Of a stretch of 8,978 nt of DNA, positions 7,424 to 8,978 are shown piece by piece. The number at the start of each line of letters is the position of its first letter. Within the stretch, counting starts at the first letter, position 1. The position numbers and the translations under genes were made by a program. Origin of the DNA: an uncultured Ruminococcus sp. (GTDB lineage: Bacteria; Bacillota; Clostridia; Oscillospirales; Acutalibacteraceae); contig CACXGJ010000118.1 in assembly GCA_902767125.1 (NCBI GenBank), positions 1-8,978 of the forward strand, written 5' to 3'. Below the pieces are notes generated by a model. The model did not search any database, was not told where the DNA came from, and saw nothing but the letters and a program-made list of their open reading frames with translations.

Positions 7424-7876
7424 ATTTTCATCTTTTTTTGCCCTTCTTACAGCGTCAATACAATATGCTTTTATTTCGATACTGTTCATGTAGTTGTCAA
7501 AAACATGGTCACCATGCAGCTCAAAATATTTTTTGAACGGACAGAACAGCCTGACTATGTTCGTCTGATTGAAGAAAACTATCTGAACGGGACATTCCAT
7601 TATATCACTCATGCCTGATATAGTAAGAACACCATGCTCTCTTTTTGAGGTATCACAGTTTCGGATAATATAATTTTCCGCTTTCAGCTCTGTAAGTCTT
7701 TCATTGTCATTTGAGCCTGCAATCTCGGCAACAGCGAAACGCTGTGTATTTTCCCTGAAGTCGGTGTCGATGATGACCTGTGCGGCATCAAGCATGAAGT
7801 CATAGCCGTAGCTCCATGTTGAGTGATATTCTGCCATTATCCAGTCATTTATTTCTTTTTTGCCCTGAAAAATCAT
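7421..7876 (-). CDS. Unknown 151-residue protein, coupled to the SseB-like gene
   Basis: I do not recognise this protein. It is 151 residues, without a signal peptide or membrane segment. Alternating hydrophobic stretches (for example AAQVIIDTDF and CPVQIVFFNQTNIVRLFC) suggest a small alpha/beta domain, and it ends in a charged helix with AVRRAKKDEN. There are five cysteines but no regular metal-binding spacing. The start is ATG at 7876-7874, preceded by AAGGGGGA nine bases upstream. That ribosome binding site begins in the TAA stop of the SseB-like gene, and the coding regions are 15 bases apart. It is therefore almost certainly the second gene of an operon and is probably translated by coupling. 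A role as partner of the SseB-like protein is an inference from this arrangement only. Confidence 0.85.
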   Translation of the reverse strand: MIFQGKKEINDWIMAEYHSTWSYGYDFMLDAAQVIIDTDFRENTQRFAVAEIAGSNDNERLTELKAENYIIRNCDTSKREHGVLTISGMSDIMECPVQIVFFNQTNIVRLFCPFKKYFELHGDHVFDNYMNSIEIKAYCIDAVRRAKKDEN

Positions 7877-7880
7877 TTAA

Positions 7881-7894
7881 AAAAATCCCCCTTA
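7881..7894 (-). promoter_or_regulatory. Ribosome binding site overlapping the upstream stop codon
   Basis: On the minus strand TAAGGGGGA reads as the stop codon of the SseB-like gene running directly into an unusually G-rich Shine-Dalgarno sequence, followed by an A/T-rich spacer and ATG at 7876. The overlap favours re-initiation by the same ribosomes. Confidence 0.75.
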
Positions 7895-8978
7895 AAATTT
7901 CTGATAAAACGGATATGTACTTTGAGCAGCCTGCTGTGCAAAGTCCGAATCCAAAGGAATAATATCTATATAAGCCCCCTGTGTATAAGGATAGACCTGT
8001 TGGGCAATATCATCCAATACAGACATATTCCCCTCAAAGTCAACGATAACCAGATACCCCATTGAATCGCCCTGCTGTATGCCCTTGAGATATGCGGTGT
8101 ATATACCGTCAGTCTGTGCCATGAGATCTTGGAGTACCCTTATCATATCATTCGGTACTGAACGTAATTCAAAGAGTGTTATCGGTTCTTCATTTTCTTC
8201 AAAGTCATTTTCTGAAGCGTCAGCTTGATATTCTTCAGAATTATTTTCAGAAATTTCCTCGGGATATTTTTCGGGAATTTCGTCAAAATATTCTTCGTCT
8301 ATATTTATATCTGAAGATACTTTCTTTATTAAATTAAGTGCATTGTTGTCTATGATCATATTGAAGCCGAATGGATTTACAGCTATTTTTTCGCCCTGAC
8401 TGCAAAGATATTCAATGTCCTTGAAGCTGACGATATTTCCTGCACACTGTCTGTCACGGTCAAAACGGCTGAATTCTGTCCAGTCCGTAAAAAAGGGTAT
8501 GAGTGTATCATCATTTTCGAGCTTGAGTGCAGGAATGGTAATTGCAGTACCGTCTGCCGAGCGGATAGCTTTGAGAAAGCTGTTTTCAAGACCGTCAAGG
8601 GGAGTATTCCTGTCAATTATAACCGGCATGAGATATTTCGCCTGGTACAGTGAACGAAGCATTTTTGTTCTTGTATTTTTGGTAGATGTGCCTGATCTGA
8701 ATGTTTGAAAAAACATATTTGCATTGACCATAAGGGACGGATTCATGACAGGCTGTTCAGCTTTCGGCAGAGATGAAAAGTCAGGTCTTTCAATAATATC
8801 AAAAAGACTTATCTGTATAAACTGCTGTCCGTTGTCTAAAATTATATTTTCGATACCGCATCTGAACAAATCACTGAAAAACTGTATTCGTGTTTCAGGC
8901 TTGCAAAGTTCCGTTTCAATTTCAGTTTTATGTACAGCTAAATGTTCCTTGAAAGCCTCGCAGAAGGTCTTTTCGGAA
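7892..8978 (-). CDS. SseB-like protein, incomplete: reading frame continues past the window end
   Basis: The frame stays open to base 8978 with no stop, so the first codon is outside the window; 361 residues are visible. A TTG at 8867-8869 could be taken as a start, but 36 well-formed codons precede it and no clear ribosome binding site is near. Counting from the window edge, residues 1-85 are of unknown type. Residues about 86-218 match the SseB N-terminal pattern: LYQAKYLMPVII, a 'TLIPFFTDW' strand-turn, and GEKIAVNPFG. Residues 222-266 are a very acidic linker (Glu/Asp/Asn-rich). Residues 267-361 resemble the SseB C-terminal domain. E. coli SseB was named for an effect on serine sensitivity; the molecular function is unclear. 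The stop TAA overlaps the ribosome binding site of the next gene. Confidence is high for SseB-like, low for any specific role. Confidence 0.85.
   Translation of the reverse strand, partial: SEKTFCEAFKEHLAVHKTEIETELCKPETRIQFFSDLFRCGIENIILDNGQQFIQISLFDIIERPDFSSLPKAEQPVMNPSLMVNANMFFQTFRSGTSTKNTRTKMLRSLYQAKYLMPVIIDRNTPLDGLENSFLKAIRSADGTAITIPALKLENDDTLIPFFTDWTEFSRFDRDRQCAGNIVSFKDIEYLCSQGEKIAVNPFGFNMIIDNNALNLIKKVSSDINIDEEYFDEIPEKYPEEISENNSEEYQADASENDFEENEEPITLFELRSVPNDMIRVLQDLMAQTDGIYTAYLKGIQQGDSMGYLVIVDFEGNMSVLDDIAQQVYPYTQGAYIDIIPLDSDFAQQAAQSTYPFYQKF

Overview
The window looks like chromosomal DNA of a low-to-moderate-GC Firmicute of the clostridial type, most plausibly a Ruminococcus/Oscillospiraceae-like organism. 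The evidence is a nearly full-length spoIIE gene, consensus sigma-A promoters, strong AGGAG/GGGGG ribosome binding sites, and A/T-rich codon use. The genus is an inference; sporulation ancestry is well supported by spoIIE. I see no phage, transposon, CRISPR, tRNA or rRNA sequence.

Layout from left to right. (1) Bases 1-261, plus strand: the 3' end of a radical SAM gene of the YhcC/YtqA type, with an in-frame TGA at 76-78, so it is probably a decayed gene. It runs into a two-way terminator at 242-284. (2) 283-3099, minus strand: a large ABC transporter with the ATPase fused to an FtsX/MacB-type permease, transcribed from its own perfect-consensus promoter. (3) 3169-5472, minus strand: spoIIE, the membrane phosphatase that activates sigma-F in the forespore. 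(4) 5473-5642: a divergent control region. The spoIIE side has a -35/-10 pair 21 bp apart with a Spo0A-box-like sequence; the other side has a strong standard sigma-A promoter. (5) 5643-7379, plus strand: a 578-residue protein of unknown function with a duplicated Pro/Glu linker around a short amphipathic segment. (6) 7377-7423: a 19-bp palindrome holding the stop codons of both converging genes. (7) 7421-7876, minus strand: a 151-residue orphan protein. (8) 7892 to beyond 8978, minus strand: an SseB-like two-domain protein whose reading frame runs off the window; it is translationally coupled to the orphan.

How the genes relate. The left part is a conserved sporulation gene followed by an independently promoted exporter-type ABC protein. 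The right part (unknown 578-residue protein, orphan, SseB-like protein) may be an uncharacterised accessory module. The only family recognisable there is SseB, whose biochemical role is itself poorly defined, so I do not assign a pathway. The strongest candidates for something undescribed are the 578-residue protein and the SseB-like/orphan pair.
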